Shown: piece after piece, positions 33,820-42,404 of the stretch
Numbering within the stretch: the first letter of the stretch is position 1
Layout: the number at the start of each line of letters is the position of its first letter
Assembly (NCBI RefSeq): GCF_030444335.1
Contig: NZ_CP128595.1
Span: 2,494,501 to 2,558,500 of the forward strand
Direction: 5' to 3'
Source: Polaribacter huanghezhanensis
GTDB taxonomy: Bacteria; Bacteroidota; Bacteroidia; Flavobacteriales; Flavobacteriaceae
DNA length: 64,000 nt
Made by a program: the position numbers and the translations under genes
The notes under the pieces: model-generated
What the model was told of the DNA's origin: nothing
Seen by the model: the letters and a program-made list of their open reading frames with translations, nothing else
The model's database searches: none

Positions 33820-36276
33820 TTACACTAATTTCTTAGCATTTTTTACTTTTTGTTTTGTGAGTGCGAGTTCTATTACTTCACTCATGTCAGAAACATAATG
33901 AAACGTCAATCCTTTTAAATAACTTTCTTTGATTTCTAAAATGTCTTTTTCGTTTTCATCACACAGAATAATTTCTTTAATATTTGCTCTTTTTGCAGCC
34001 AATATTTTTTCTTTGATTCCGCCAACTGGCAATACTTTTCCACGCAAGGTAATTTCTCCCGTCATTGCTAACTTGTTCTTTACTTTACGTTGTGTAAATA
34101 CAGACACCAACGACGTTAACATAGTAACTCCAGCACTTGGCCCATCTTTTGGCGTTGCACCTTCTGGCACGTGAATATGTACATTGTGTTTTTCTATAAT
34201 CTCAGGATTTATTCCAAAATCTTCTGCATTTGCTTTGATATATTCCATCGCAATGGTTGCCGATTCTTTCATTACTTTTCCTAAGTTTCCCGTAATGGTT
34301 AAATTTCCTTTTCCTTTCGATAAAATAGATTCGATAAATAAAATATCTCCACCAACACTTGTCCAAGCCAAACCTGTAACAACTCCGGCAACATCATTTG
34401 TTTCGTATTTATCGCGCTCTAATCTTGCAGGGCCTAATATTTTTTCAATATCCTCATTGGTTAACGCAATATCATAGGCTTCCTCCATTGCAATAGATTT
34501 TGCAGCAAAACGCACCACTTTTGCAATTTGTTTTTCCAAACCTCTTACTCCAGATTCACGCGTGTATCCTTCAACAACTTTTTCTATTTGTGCTTTTCCT
34601 AATTTTAAATGCTCTTTTGTTAATCCGTGCTCTTTTAATTGCTTTGGCAACAAATGTCTTTTTGCAATTTCAATTTTTTCTTCAATAGTATATCCAGAAA
34701 CATTAATAATTTCCATTCGGTCTCTTAACGCCCAAGGAATTTCCCCTAAATTATTTGCTGTCGCGATAAATAATACTTTAGACAAATCGAAACCAACTTC
34801 TAAATAATTATCGTAAAACTCCGTATTTTGTTCAGGGTCTAAGACTTCTAACATCGCAGAAGACGGATCTCCTTGATTGCTTGATGTTAATTTATCAATC
34901 TCATCCAACACAAAAACTGGATTTGCAGTTCCGGCTTTTTTCAAGTTCTGAATCAATCTTCCTGGCATTGCGCCGATGTATGTTTTTCTATGTCCACGGA
35001 TTTCTGCTTCGTCTCGCAAACCACCTAAAGACATTCTAACATATTTTCTTCCCAACGATTCTGCAACCGATTTTCCTAACGAAGTTTTTCCAACTCCAGG
35101 AGGTCCGTATAAACAGATAATTGGAGACTTCATGTCATTTCTCAATTTTAAAACTGCCAAATGTTCTATGATTCTTTCCTTTACTTTTTCCAATCCAAAA
35201 TGATCTCTATCTAAAATTTTTTGTGCTCTTTTTAAATCGAATTTATCAACAGAATATTCTCCCCAAGGCAATTCTAATAGTAATTCTAAATAACTTCTCT
35301 GAACGCCATATTCTGCCATTTGCGGATTCATTCTGCGTAAACGAGCTAATTCCTTATCAAATGTTTTGGCAACTTCTTTCGTCCATTTCTTCGTTTTAGA
35401 TTTCATTTTCATTTCTTCCAACTCCTCGTCGTTAGAAACACCACCTAATTCTTCTTGAATGGTTTTTAATTGCTGATGCAAATAATATTCACGTTGTTGC
35501 TGATCCATATCAGTGCGTGTTTTCGACTGAATATCATTCTTCAACTCTAAGCGTTGTAACTCTTTATTTAAACGTTTTAGCGTTAATAACGCACGTTCTT
35601 TTAAGTTGTGTTGCTCTAATAATTCTTGCTTTTCTTTTACAGACAAATCCATGTTTGATGAAATAAAATTCACCAAAAACGAATTCGATTGAATGTTTTT
35701 AATTGCAAACGAAGCTTCCGAAGGCAACATTGGATTTACTTTAATAATCTGCAATGCTTGTTCTTTTACAGAATCAATAATGGCGTCAAACTCTTTGTTA
35801 TTTTCGTCCGTTTTATCTTCTACAGCTTCTTTTGTTGTTGCTTTTAAATACGGTTCTGTTTGAACTACTTGATCAATTTCAAAACGTTTTTTCCCTTGGA
35901 TAATAACAGTTGTATTTCCGTCAGGCATTTTTAACACACGTAAAATCTGAGCGACAACGCCAATTTTATGAATGTCTTTTTCTGTAGGATTTTCTACATC
36001 TGCATTTTTTTGTGCGACAACACCTAAAATTTTATCGCCTGCATTTGCATCTTTTATCAATTGAATGGATGCATCTCTTCCTGCTGTAATCGGAATTACA
36101 ACTCCTGGAAATAACACGGTATTTCTTAAAGGTAAAATTGGTAAAACCGCAGGGATTTCTTCTTTATTAATAATCTCTTCATCTTCTGGCGTCATCAACG
36201 GAATTAATTCTGAATCTTCATCTAACATGTTGTGAAGCGACAAACTGTCCAAACCTAATATTTTAGCGTTACTCAT
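33820..36276 (-). CDS. lon: ATP-dependent protease La
   Basis: An 818-residue LonA from ATG 36276 ([20 protein letters not shown]); the longer in-frame TTG at 36294 is unlikely. It has an N-terminal substrate-binding domain ([20 protein letters not shown]), an AAA+ domain with Walker [10 protein letters not shown] and Walker [10 protein letters not shown], and a protease domain with the Ser/Lys dyad S714 (DGPSAG) and K757 (GGIKEK, second Lys). It degrades misfolded and regulatory proteins in the cytoplasm. The first ~45 residues form an acidic N-terminal extension typical of Bacteroidota Lon. Monocistronic. Confidence 0.96.
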   Translation of the reverse strand: MSNAKILGLDSLSLHNMLDEDSELIPLMTPEDEEIINKEEIPAVLPILPLRNTVLFPGVVIPITAGRDASIQLIKDANAGDKILGVVAQKNADVENPTEKDIHKIGVVAQILRVLKMPDGNTTVIIQGKKRFEIDQVVQTEPYLKATTKEAVEDKTDENNKEFDAIIDSVKEQALQIIKVNPMLPSEASFAIKNIQSNSFLVNFISSNMDLSVKEKQELLEQHNLKERALLTLKRLNKELQRLELKNDIQSKTRTDMDQQQREYYLHQQLKTIQEELGGVSNDEELEEMKMKSKTKKWTKEVAKTFDKELARLRRMNPQMAEYGVQRSYLELLLELPWGEYSVDKFDLKRAQKILDRDHFGLEKVKERIIEHLAVLKLRNDMKSPIICLYGPPGVGKTSLGKSVAESLGRKYVRMSLGGLRDEAEIRGHRKTYIGAMPGRLIQNLKKAGTANPVFVLDEIDKLTSSNQGDPSSAMLEVLDPEQNTEFYDNYLEVGFDLSKVLFIATANNLGEIPWALRDRMEIINVSGYTIEEKIEIAKRHLLPKQLKEHGLTKEHLKLGKAQIEKVVEGYTRESGVRGLEKQIAKVVRFAAKSIAMEEAYDIALTNEDIEKILGPARLERDKYETNDVAGVVTGLAWTSVGGDILFIESILSKGKGNLTITGNLGKVMKESATIAMEYIKANAEDFGINPEIIEKHNVHIHVPEGATPKDGPSAGVTMLTSLVSVFTQRKVKNKLAMTGEITLRGKVLPVGGIKEKILAAKRANIKEIILCDENEKDILEIKESYLKGLTFHYVSDMSEVIELALTKQKVKNAKKLV

Positions 36277-36719
36277 AGTATATATATCTGTCAAGTTGAC
36301 ATTTAAACGTTTCTTTCTACTTTTTAAAAGCCTTTAACCATTATTTAAGTTATTGATTATCAATATATTAAATAAATTTAAATTTTAACTTCTACACTAC
36401 TAAAACAATTGTTGTGCCAATGGTTTTGAGTTTTAGATTTAGTTTGTTACTAAACTTGTTTTTTGATAATTTCGTTAACTACCGATATAAAACACTTGTG
36501 CTGAACTTGATTCAGTATTGAAACGTTCGATATCTTTAAAGTTGTGCGCAAGCAAAAAAAAGCGCGAATGAAATTTAATCTTTAATTTTAATGCTAAAAA
36601 AATAGTAGGCTTTCTACAGATCAAGAAAAGTTACTTGGCGTTAATTTTAATGAACTAGAAAAAAGAATGACTACCCCATAACAACATTTTTTCCTTTTAG
36701 CTTTTTATCGGTAAAATTA
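36277..36719. other. Gene-free interval upstream of lon
   Basis: About 440 bp between lon and the FKBP terminator without a credible gene. It holds the degenerate repeat at 36450-36493, a GTGCTGAACTTGATTCAGTA segment at 36497-36516 resembling a dispersed flavobacterial repeat (degenerate palindrome CTGAACTTGATTCAG), and an AT-rich stretch. No clear lon promoter or heat-shock type element was seen. Confidence 0.5.
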
Positions 36720-36755
36720 AATAGCCTTTGTTAAACTTATTTAACAAAGGCTATT
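36720..36755 (-). terminator. Terminator of the FKBP gene
   Basis: Perfect 16-bp arms AATAGCCTTTGTTAAA and TTTAACAAAGGCTATT with a 4-nt loop, 28 bp past the stop of the minus-strand FKBP gene. Confidence 0.85.
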
Positions 36756-36782
36756 CTACAATTTAAAAATAAGTAACTTATT

Positions 36783-37229
36783 TTATTCTGTAATTTCTGA
36801 TTCTTTAATAGCAACTACTTCAATATCAAAAATAAGATCTTTACCTGCCAAAGGATGATTACCGTCTATAACAATACTTTCATCTTTAACTTCAACCACA
36901 CGTAAATTCATTTCTTGTCCATCTGGAGATTTAGAAACTAGTCCCATTCCAACTTCAGGAGCAAGATCTTGAGGAAGTTCTGTTCTTTTTACTTCTTGCT
37001 TTAGGTGATCGTGGATTTCTCCATACGCTTCTTCTTTAGCAACTGTTATGGTTTTTTTTTCATTTAACTTCATGTCAATTACTCCTTTCTCAAAACCAGG
37101 TATTAACTGTCCTTGTCCTAAAGTAAACTCTAATGGTTCCTTTCCTTCAGAACTGTCAAAAATCTGTCCGTTAGATAACTTCCCTGTGTAATTTACTTTA
37201 ACTGTATTGTTCTCTTTAACTTGATCCAT
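36783..37229 (-). CDS. SlyD/FkpB-like peptidyl-prolyl isomerase
   Basis: A 148-residue cytoplasmic FKBP. The FKBP part has VKVNYTGKLSNGQIFDSSEG and LGQGQLIPGFEKGVIDMKLN; an inserted flap domain lies at about 75-120, and the chain returns with NHPLAGKDLIFDIEVV, the SlyD signature. It lacks the His-rich metal-binding tail of E. coli SlyD. Single gene with its own terminator. Confidence 0.9.
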   Translation of the reverse strand: MDQVKENNTVKVNYTGKLSNGQIFDSSEGKEPLEFTLGQGQLIPGFEKGVIDMKLNEKKTITVAKEEAYGEIHDHLKQEVKRTELPQDLAPEVGMGLVSKSPDGQEMNLRVVEVKDESIVIDGNHPLAGKDLIFDIEVVAIKESEITE

Positions 37230-37607
37230 ATGATATGTTATAATTTTAAAAAATACTCTTTGTATAATTCTTACACACTAAATATTTTAATTTAAACTTA
37301 CTCAAACAATAGCCGCGAAAACCAAGCCAAAAACTAAAAAATTAGAATGTAAAATTTTAAACCTATAAATTAACAAGCTTAAAACGTAAAAACCTTACTG
37401 TTGCCTTTAATATTGGTGAAATTCTATTTTAAATCTTTTTAAAAATTATCCTATAAGAAATAATTTAATCGGCAACTATGTCAGTAAAACAAAAAAACTA
37501 CAAAGCTCTTCTCTTAAAAAATCACCTTCAACTAAAAAAATGTATTTTTATTGTGTGCAACTGTCACAAATCGAAAAACATTTTGTCTATAGTATAGAAA
37601 CGTTTCA
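37230..37607. other. Gene-free interval upstream of ECF sigma gene
   Basis: About 380 bp, AT-rich, between divergent genes. It must hold the promoters of the FKBP gene and of the sigma operon, but no clean TTTG/TAnnTTTG pair is visible; the sigma operon may depend on its own sigma factor. Confidence 0.4.
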
Positions 37608-38156
37608 TTGAAGGAAAACAATCAACATATCAACCAACTATTAAAACGCTGTAAAAAAGGTGATAATACTGCTCAAATGCAGATTTATAAAGACTATTAC
37701 AGAGCTATGTACAACACATCGTTAAGAATACTTAAAGATGAGTTTGAAGTAGAAGACATGATGCAAGAAGCATTTTTAACTGCTTTTACAAAGTTGGACA
37801 CCTTTATTGGAGAAGTTACTTTTGGCGCTTGGTTAAAACGAATTGTGATCAACAAAAGTTTAACGCAGCTAAAAAAAAATAACAAATACCAAGATGTAAA
37901 AATGGAAGTAATTAAAGACACTTCTATAGAAACTGAAGACACTATAGATTACACTTCGTTACATGCCAGTAGGGTATTAGACTCGTTAAATTCTTTAAAA
38001 GAAAATTATAGAATTGTGTTGAATTTAAACCTAATAGAAGGCTACGATTATGAAGAAATCGCACACATATTAGGATATACAAACGAAAATGTAAGAACCA
38101 CAATTTCGAGAGCAAAAAAGAAATTAAAACAGCAGCTAGTTTTAGAAACTGCATAA
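37608..38156 (+). CDS. ECF-type RNA polymerase sigma factor
   Basis: A 182-residue sigma-70 family ECF protein: region 2 (YRAMYNTSLRILKDEFEVED MMQEAFLTAF as two adjoining segments) and region 4 (YRIVLNLNLIEGYDYEEIA, then NVRTTISRAKKKLKQQL). The start is TTG 37608: an in-frame stop lies at 37590-37592 and no ATG precedes region 1. It heads an operon with a probable anti-sigma factor 12 bp downstream and two repeat-rich envelope proteins, so it likely drives these genes and itself. Confidence 0.93.
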   Translation: MKENNQHINQLLKRCKKGDNTAQMQIYKDYYRAMYNTSLRILKDEFEVEDMMQEAFLTAFTKLDTFIGEVTFGAWLKRIVINKSLTQLKKNNKYQDVKMEVIKDTSIETEDTIDYTSLHASRVLDSLNSLKENYRIVLNLNLIEGYDYEEIAHILGYTNENVRTTISRAKKKLKQQLVLETA

Positions 38157-38168
38157 CAAAACCAAGTA

Positions 38169-38699
38169 ATGAAAGATCAATTTAATAGCTTTTTTAAAAA
38201 TACCGACTTCGATTTAGAAGAACCGAGGTTTGGTCATTTAGAAAGATTTCAGGAACGATTAAATAATCCACAGAAAAAGAAAAAATCCTTTTCTTATAAA
38301 TGGATGAGCGTTGCCGCATCAGTAATTTTAATTGTCGGATTTTGGTTAGGCGCAAATGTTACCGATAAAACACTAGAATTAGCAGATGTTTCGCCAGAAA
38401 TGCAAGAAACTGAAACGTTTTTTGTATCGACCATAAAACAAGAATTAAAAACCATAGAAACATTTAGAAATCCAACAACTGAACGTGTTATTGAAGATGC
38501 ATTAAATCAGTTAGAAAAACTAGACAATCAATACAAAGACTTAGTAAAAGCACTAAACAAAAGCAATAACGACAAGCGTGTTGTGTATGCGATGATAAGC
38601 AATTATCAAAACCGAATAGAAGTTTTACAAGATGTCTTAAAACAAATAGACGAAATAAAAAACCTTAAAGTAAACAGCAATGATGAAATCTACATTTAA
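38169..38699 (+). CDS. Probable membrane-bound anti-sigma factor
   Basis: A 176-residue protein: about 43 cytoplasmic residues (MKDQFNSFFKNTDFDLEEPR, with FGHLERFQERLN), one membrane helix (about 46-64, WMSVAASVILIVGFWLGANV), then a periplasmic alpha-helical, coiled-coil-like region (ETFFVSTIKQELKTIETFRN, LNQLEKLDNQYKDLVKALN). There is no zinc anti-sigma motif. The assignment as anti-sigma factor comes from topology and position right after the ECF gene. Its last 20 bp overlap the next gene. Confidence 0.65.
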   Translation: MKDQFNSFFKNTDFDLEEPRFGHLERFQERLNNPQKKKKSFSYKWMSVAASVILIVGFWLGANVTDKTLELADVSPEMQETETFFVSTIKQELKTIETFRNPTTERVIEDALNQLEKLDNQYKDLVKALNKSNNDKRVVYAMISNYQNRIEVLQDVLKQIDEIKNLKVNSNDEIYI

Positions 38700-39765
38700 A
38701 ATAGCACTATTCCTTTTTTTAATCCCTTTAGTAAGTTTTGCAAATAACGATACAGAACCGAAACAAGAAAAAAGTAAAACCATTAAAAAACAATATTCAG
38801 TTGACAGAAATGCAACCGTAAATATTGACAATAAATACGGAAATATAAACATTGTTACCTGGAATAAAAATAGCGTAGAAATTACAGTAGTCATTACTGT
38901 AAAAGGAAATGATTTAAGTAGCGTTGAAAAAAAATTAAGAGGAATTAACGTCGATTTTAACGCAACTTCTGATTTCGTTGCTGCCAAAACAAAATTTGAT
39001 AATTCTTCTAACGGATGGAGTTTTTGGGGAAAATCAAAAAATATAAGTTACAAAGTTAATTATACGGTTAAAATGCCCATTTCTAACAACGTACAATTAA
39101 ACAACGATTACGGAGATATTTTAATCAATGAAATTAACGGAACAACAGATATTAATTGCGATTACGGAAAGTTGATCATAGGAGATTTAAACAATTCTAC
39201 AAATGATATCAATATTGATTATTGCAACGGATCAAGCATTAGTTTTCTAAAATCTGGATCAATCAATGCAGATTATTCTAGACTTACTGTTGATAAAACA
39301 GACGAAGTAAAAATCAACTCAGATTATTCTAATGTAAATATCGGAACTGCAAATAGCGTAATTTACAATGCAGATTACGGAAGTATCACGGTGGATGATG
39401 TAAATGATATTACAGGAAATTCAGATTATGTAAGCATCCGATTAGGAACTGTTTATAAAAACTTAAATATCAAAGCTGATTACGGATCTATTAAAATAAA
39501 AGAATTAGCAAGAGGTTTTCACAAAGCTGTAATTTCTAGCGAGTATGCAGGAATCTCTGTCGGAACAAAAACAAACAACACTTTTAGTTTTGAAATGAAC
39601 TTACAGTATTCTAGTTTTAGATATAATGATGACCATGTAGAAATGTTTAAAAGCATTGAAAAAGGTTCTAAAAAATATTACGAGGGAGTTTACGGAAAAG
39701 GGAAATCTAACTCTAGATTAATGATCAAATCGCAATACGGCGGAGTAACTTTAAAAGAACTATAA
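38680..39765 (+). CDS. Secreted repeat protein, DUF4097-like beta-solenoid
   Basis: A 361-residue protein with a signal peptide (MMKSTFKIALFLFLIPLVSF, cut near A21). From residue 144 to 268 an Asp-Tyr dipeptide returns every 17-19 residues (Tyr at 144, 162, 181, 199, 216, 233, 250, 268), each followed by a short strand pattern such as DYGSITV or DYGDILI. This ladder is typical of a right- or left-handed beta-solenoid, and resembles the DUF4097/adhesin-like repeats. It starts 20 bp inside the anti-sigma gene. Its role is not known; as the third gene of an ECF operon it may be an envelope stress protein. Confidence 0.75.
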   Translation: MMKSTFKIALFLFLIPLVSFANNDTEPKQEKSKTIKKQYSVDRNATVNIDNKYGNINIVTWNKNSVEITVVITVKGNDLSSVEKKLRGINVDFNATSDFVAAKTKFDNSSNGWSFWGKSKNISYKVNYTVKMPISNNVQLNNDYGDILINEINGTTDINCDYGKLIIGDLNNSTNDINIDYCNGSSISFLKSGSINADYSRLTVDKTDEVKINSDYSNVNIGTANSVIYNADYGSITVDDVNDITGNSDYVSIRLGTVYKNLNIKADYGSIKIKELARGFHKAVISSEYAGISVGTKTNNTFSFEMNLQYSSFRYNDDHVEMFKSIEKGSKKYYEGVYGKGKSNSRLMIKSQYGGVTLKEL

Positions 39766-39790
39766 TTTTAAAAAATAAAATCGAACAATC

Positions 39791-40519
39791 ATGAAAAAAA
39801 TAATCATTACAAGCATCATTTTAACCTTGAGCTTCTCAGTAAATGCTCAAAGTTGGTGGAACACCAAAAAAGTAAGAGGAAATGGAAATGTGACTACAGA
39901 AACTAGAAAAACATCTGATTATGACGGTGTAAGCTTTGGCGGAAATTTTGATGTAGAATTGGTCAGAGGAAAAGAAGGAAAAATCACTTTAAAAGGCGAA
40001 GAAAACTTATTAAAATATATAGAAGTTGACGTAAAAAGAGGCATCCTAAAAATTCAAGTTCAAAAAGGAGTAAATATTAGAACAACAAGAAAATTGCTTG
40101 TTACCGTTCCTTATAAAGACATCGAAAAAGTTTCTTTGAGTGGTTCTGGAAATTTAACAAGTAACGGAACAATTAATGCTGATAAAATCTCTTTCTCTGT
40201 TGCAGGTTCTGGTGATATGAGAGTAAATGTAAATGCTAATGAAGTAAAAACAAACATTGCGGGTTCTGGAAATATTAAAGTGGATGGAAAAACAATGGAT
40301 TTAAGCTGTAGTATTGCGGGCTCTGGAGATATTAATGCCTACGGGTTAAAAGCGACTTCTACTTCTGCAAAAATTGCTGGTTCTGGAAATATTAGAACTT
40401 CTGTTTCTAATAAAATATCGGCGAAAGTTGTAGGTTCTGGAAACATTTACTACAAAGGGAATCCTGATAAAATTGAAAGTAAATCTCTTGGTTCTGGAAG
40501 TGTGGTTAGCAGAAATTAG
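39791..40519 (+). CDS. DUF2807 (head-GIN domain) secreted protein
   Basis: A 242-residue protein with a signal peptide ending at NAQ (residue 20). After a GNGNVTTETRKTSDYDGVSF segment typical of DUF2807, seven GSG turns occur at residues 118, 139, 158, 177, 197, 215 and 234, i.e. one per 18-21 residues (GSGNLTS, GSGDMRV, GSGNIKV, GSGDINA, GSGNIRT, GSGNIYY, GSGSVVS), again a beta-solenoid. Last gene of the sigma operon; a strong terminator follows at 40538. Confidence 0.88.
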   Translation: MKKIIITSIILTLSFSVNAQSWWNTKKVRGNGNVTTETRKTSDYDGVSFGGNFDVELVRGKEGKITLKGEENLLKYIEVDVKRGILKIQVQKGVNIRTTRKLLVTVPYKDIEKVSLSGSGNLTSNGTINADKISFSVAGSGDMRVNVNANEVKTNIAGSGNIKVDGKTMDLSCSIAGSGDINAYGLKATSTSAKIAGSGNIRTSVSNKISAKVVGSGNIYYKGNPDKIESKSLGSGSVVSRN

Positions 40520-40537
40520 TATCTAAATAGAAATATT

Positions 40538-40570
40538 AAAAAAGCCTCGGAAAATTCCGAGGCTTTTTTT
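40538..40570. terminator. Bidirectional terminator
   Basis: Arms AAAAAAGCCTCGG and CCGAGGCTTTTTT with a 6-nt loop between the convergent DUF2807 and GlmU-like genes. Confidence 0.9.
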
Positions 40571-40573
40571 GCT

Positions 40574-41749
40574 TTACTCTTTTCTATATTGAGAAGAAAG
40601 CTCGAATACTTTTTCTAATATTTTTTTGTCTTGTTCTTCAAAAGCTAAACTTCTACGTTTTAAAACAACTTCTGCAACTTCAAAAACTTTTGGCAATTGA
40701 TAGGTTGTAAATCCAGAAGCGCCACCCCAACTAAAAGACGGAATAAAATTTCTTGGAAATCCGCTTCCATAAATATTGGCAGAAACGCCAACTACAGTTC
40801 CTGTATTAAACATCGTGTTGATTCCGCATTTAGAATGATCGCCCATAATTAAACCACAAAATTGCAACCCCGTTTTCGCAAATCGTTCTGTTTCGTAACT
40901 CCAAATTTTAACCTCAGCGTAATTGTTTTTTAAATTAGAATTGTTTGTATCTGCGCCAATATTACACCATTCTCCAAGTACAGAATTTCCTAAAAATCCT
41001 TCGTGCCCTTTGTTAGTATACCCAAATAAAACCGAATTATTGAGTTCTCCGGCTACTTTACAAAACGGACCTAAAGTTGTTGCTCCGTAAATTTTTGCGC
41101 CCATTTTAACCACCGCATTTTCGCACATTGCAAACGGACCACGAATTAAACTTCCTTCTAAAACTTGTGCATCTTTACCAATATAAATGGGTCCTTCAGA
41201 GGCATTTAAAGACGAATACAAAACCGCTGCACCTTCTTCAATAAAAATATTTTTCTTGTTTATTACATGAACATCTTTCGGAATTTCTTGCGATGTTCTA
41301 TCTTCTGTTAGCAACTCAAAATCTAACTGAATTGCTTTCTCATTTAGAGAGAAAATATCCCACGTATTTTTAATTTGTAAAATTTCTTCCTCAAATTCTA
41401 TTTGCTTGTAGGATGAAAAATCTACTTCTTCTTGCGTATCTGTGGTGTAAAAAGCAATCACATTATCCCCTTTAAAAATAGCTTCATTTTCTGATAGCTT
41501 TTTTACTTTTTTTACCAATTTTTTCGTTGGTATGTAAGAAGCATTGATTAAGATATTTTGCTCCATTTCTACCATCGGATATTTTTCTTCTAAATATTCT
41601 TCCGTAATTGTCGTTGTGGTCAATCCAAGTTGATTTTCCCATTTTTCTCGAATGGTTAAAATTCCAACTCTAATATCTGCAACTGGTCTTGTATAAGTAA
41701 AAGGAAGCAATGCATTTCTAACATCACTATCAAATAAAATATAATTCAT
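40574..41749 (-). CDS. GlmU-like sugar nucleotidyltransferase/left-handed beta-helix protein
   Basis: A 391-residue protein with a short nucleotidyltransferase-like N-terminus (YILFDSDVRNALLPFTYTRP, VADIRVGILTIREKW) and a C-terminal left-handed beta-helix (GPIYIGKDAQVLEGSLIRGP, KIYGATTLGPFCKVAGELNN). It lacks a clear GxGxRM pyrophosphorylase loop, so I do not call it GlmU. In Bacteroidota it is annotated as a putative sugar nucleotidyltransferase; the activity is open. A TATATTTG -7 box (minus strand) lies at 41768-41775. Confidence 0.8.
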   Translation of the reverse strand: MNYILFDSDVRNALLPFTYTRPVADIRVGILTIREKWENQLGLTTTTITEEYLEEKYPMVEMEQNILINASYIPTKKLVKKVKKLSENEAIFKGDNVIAFYTTDTQEEVDFSSYKQIEFEEEILQIKNTWDIFSLNEKAIQLDFELLTEDRTSQEIPKDVHVINKKNIFIEEGAAVLYSSLNASEGPIYIGKDAQVLEGSLIRGPFAMCENAVVKMGAKIYGATTLGPFCKVAGELNNSVLFGYTNKGHEGFLGNSVLGEWCNIGADTNNSNLKNNYAEVKIWSYETERFAKTGLQFCGLIMGDHSKCGINTMFNTGTVVGVSANIYGSGFPRNFIPSFSWGGASGFTTYQLPKVFEVAEVVLKRRSLAFEEQDKKILEKVFELSSQYRKE

Positions 41750-41849
41750 TTTTATAATCGCTTTCTACAAATATAAAGGAATGAAACATATACTATAAAA
41801 AAAATGCATACATATTCAAAATTACTTTTAACTTCTTTACCTTTATTGG

Positions 41850-42395
41850 ATGAAAAAATCATTTAAACATATTAAAGATTCAGCTGTTAGCATAAATGAA
41901 TTGATGTTGCCGTCCCATTCAAATTTTAGTGGAAAAATTCATGGAGGTTACATTCTAAGTCTAATGGATCAAATTGCTTTTGCTTGTGCTTCTAAACATG
42001 CAGGATGTTATTGTGTAACGGCTTCTGTGAATAAAGTCGATTTTTTAAATCCTGTTGAAGTTGGAGAACTTTTAACTTTAAAAGCATCGATTAATTATAC
42101 AGGAAAAACTTCTATGGTCATTGGATTACGTGTTGAATCTGAAAATATTATTTCTGGAGAAAAAAAACACTGCAATTCTTCCTATTTTACAATGGTTGCA
42201 AAAGATAAAAACGGAAAAGGCGTTCTTATCCCTGGCATTATTTTAACCAATAATGACGAAGTAAGACGCTTTGTAAGAAGTATAGAAATACAAAAAAATG
42301 CCAAAAAAGGAAATCTTCTTTTTAATGAAAACACTTTTAAAATAGAAAATTACTTAACCTTACTAGAAAATCACAATACGAAAGTCGTTTTGTAA
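41850..42395 (+). CDS. Acyl-CoA thioesterase (hotdog fold)
   Basis: A 181-residue single hotdog protein: MLPSHSNFSGKIHGGYILSL, MDQIAFACASKHAGCYCVTA, VDFLNPVEVGELLTLKASIN, YTGKTSMVIGLRVESEN, as in the YciA/BFIT type with the G-x-x-H-G-G-x2-L/M active-site helix. It hydrolyses acyl-CoA. A likely -7 box TACCTTTA lies at 41838-41845. It converges on carB with 9 bp between the stops. Confidence 0.9.
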   Translation: MKKSFKHIKDSAVSINELMLPSHSNFSGKIHGGYILSLMDQIAFACASKHAGCYCVTASVNKVDFLNPVEVGELLTLKASINYTGKTSMVIGLRVESENIISGEKKHCNSSYFTMVAKDKNGKGVLIPGIILTNNDEVRRFVRSIEIQKNAKKGNLLFNENTFKIENYLTLLENHNTKVVL

Positions 42396-42404
42396 ATAAA
42401 ACTA

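Noticed and set aside
36597..36680. A possible gene remnant upstream of lon
   Set aside because: Short open stretches are visible, but no frame exceeds a few dozen codons and nothing resembles a known protein.
40574..41749. Naming the protein GlmU
   Set aside because: The pyrophosphorylase loop GxGxRM is missing and the length and N-terminus differ; only the beta-helix half is shared.
42396..42404. CarB shortened by a frameshift
   Set aside because: Only 9 bp separate its stop from the convergent thioesterase stop, and no MGS-domain remnant can be read in any frame there; shorter CarB is known in this group.
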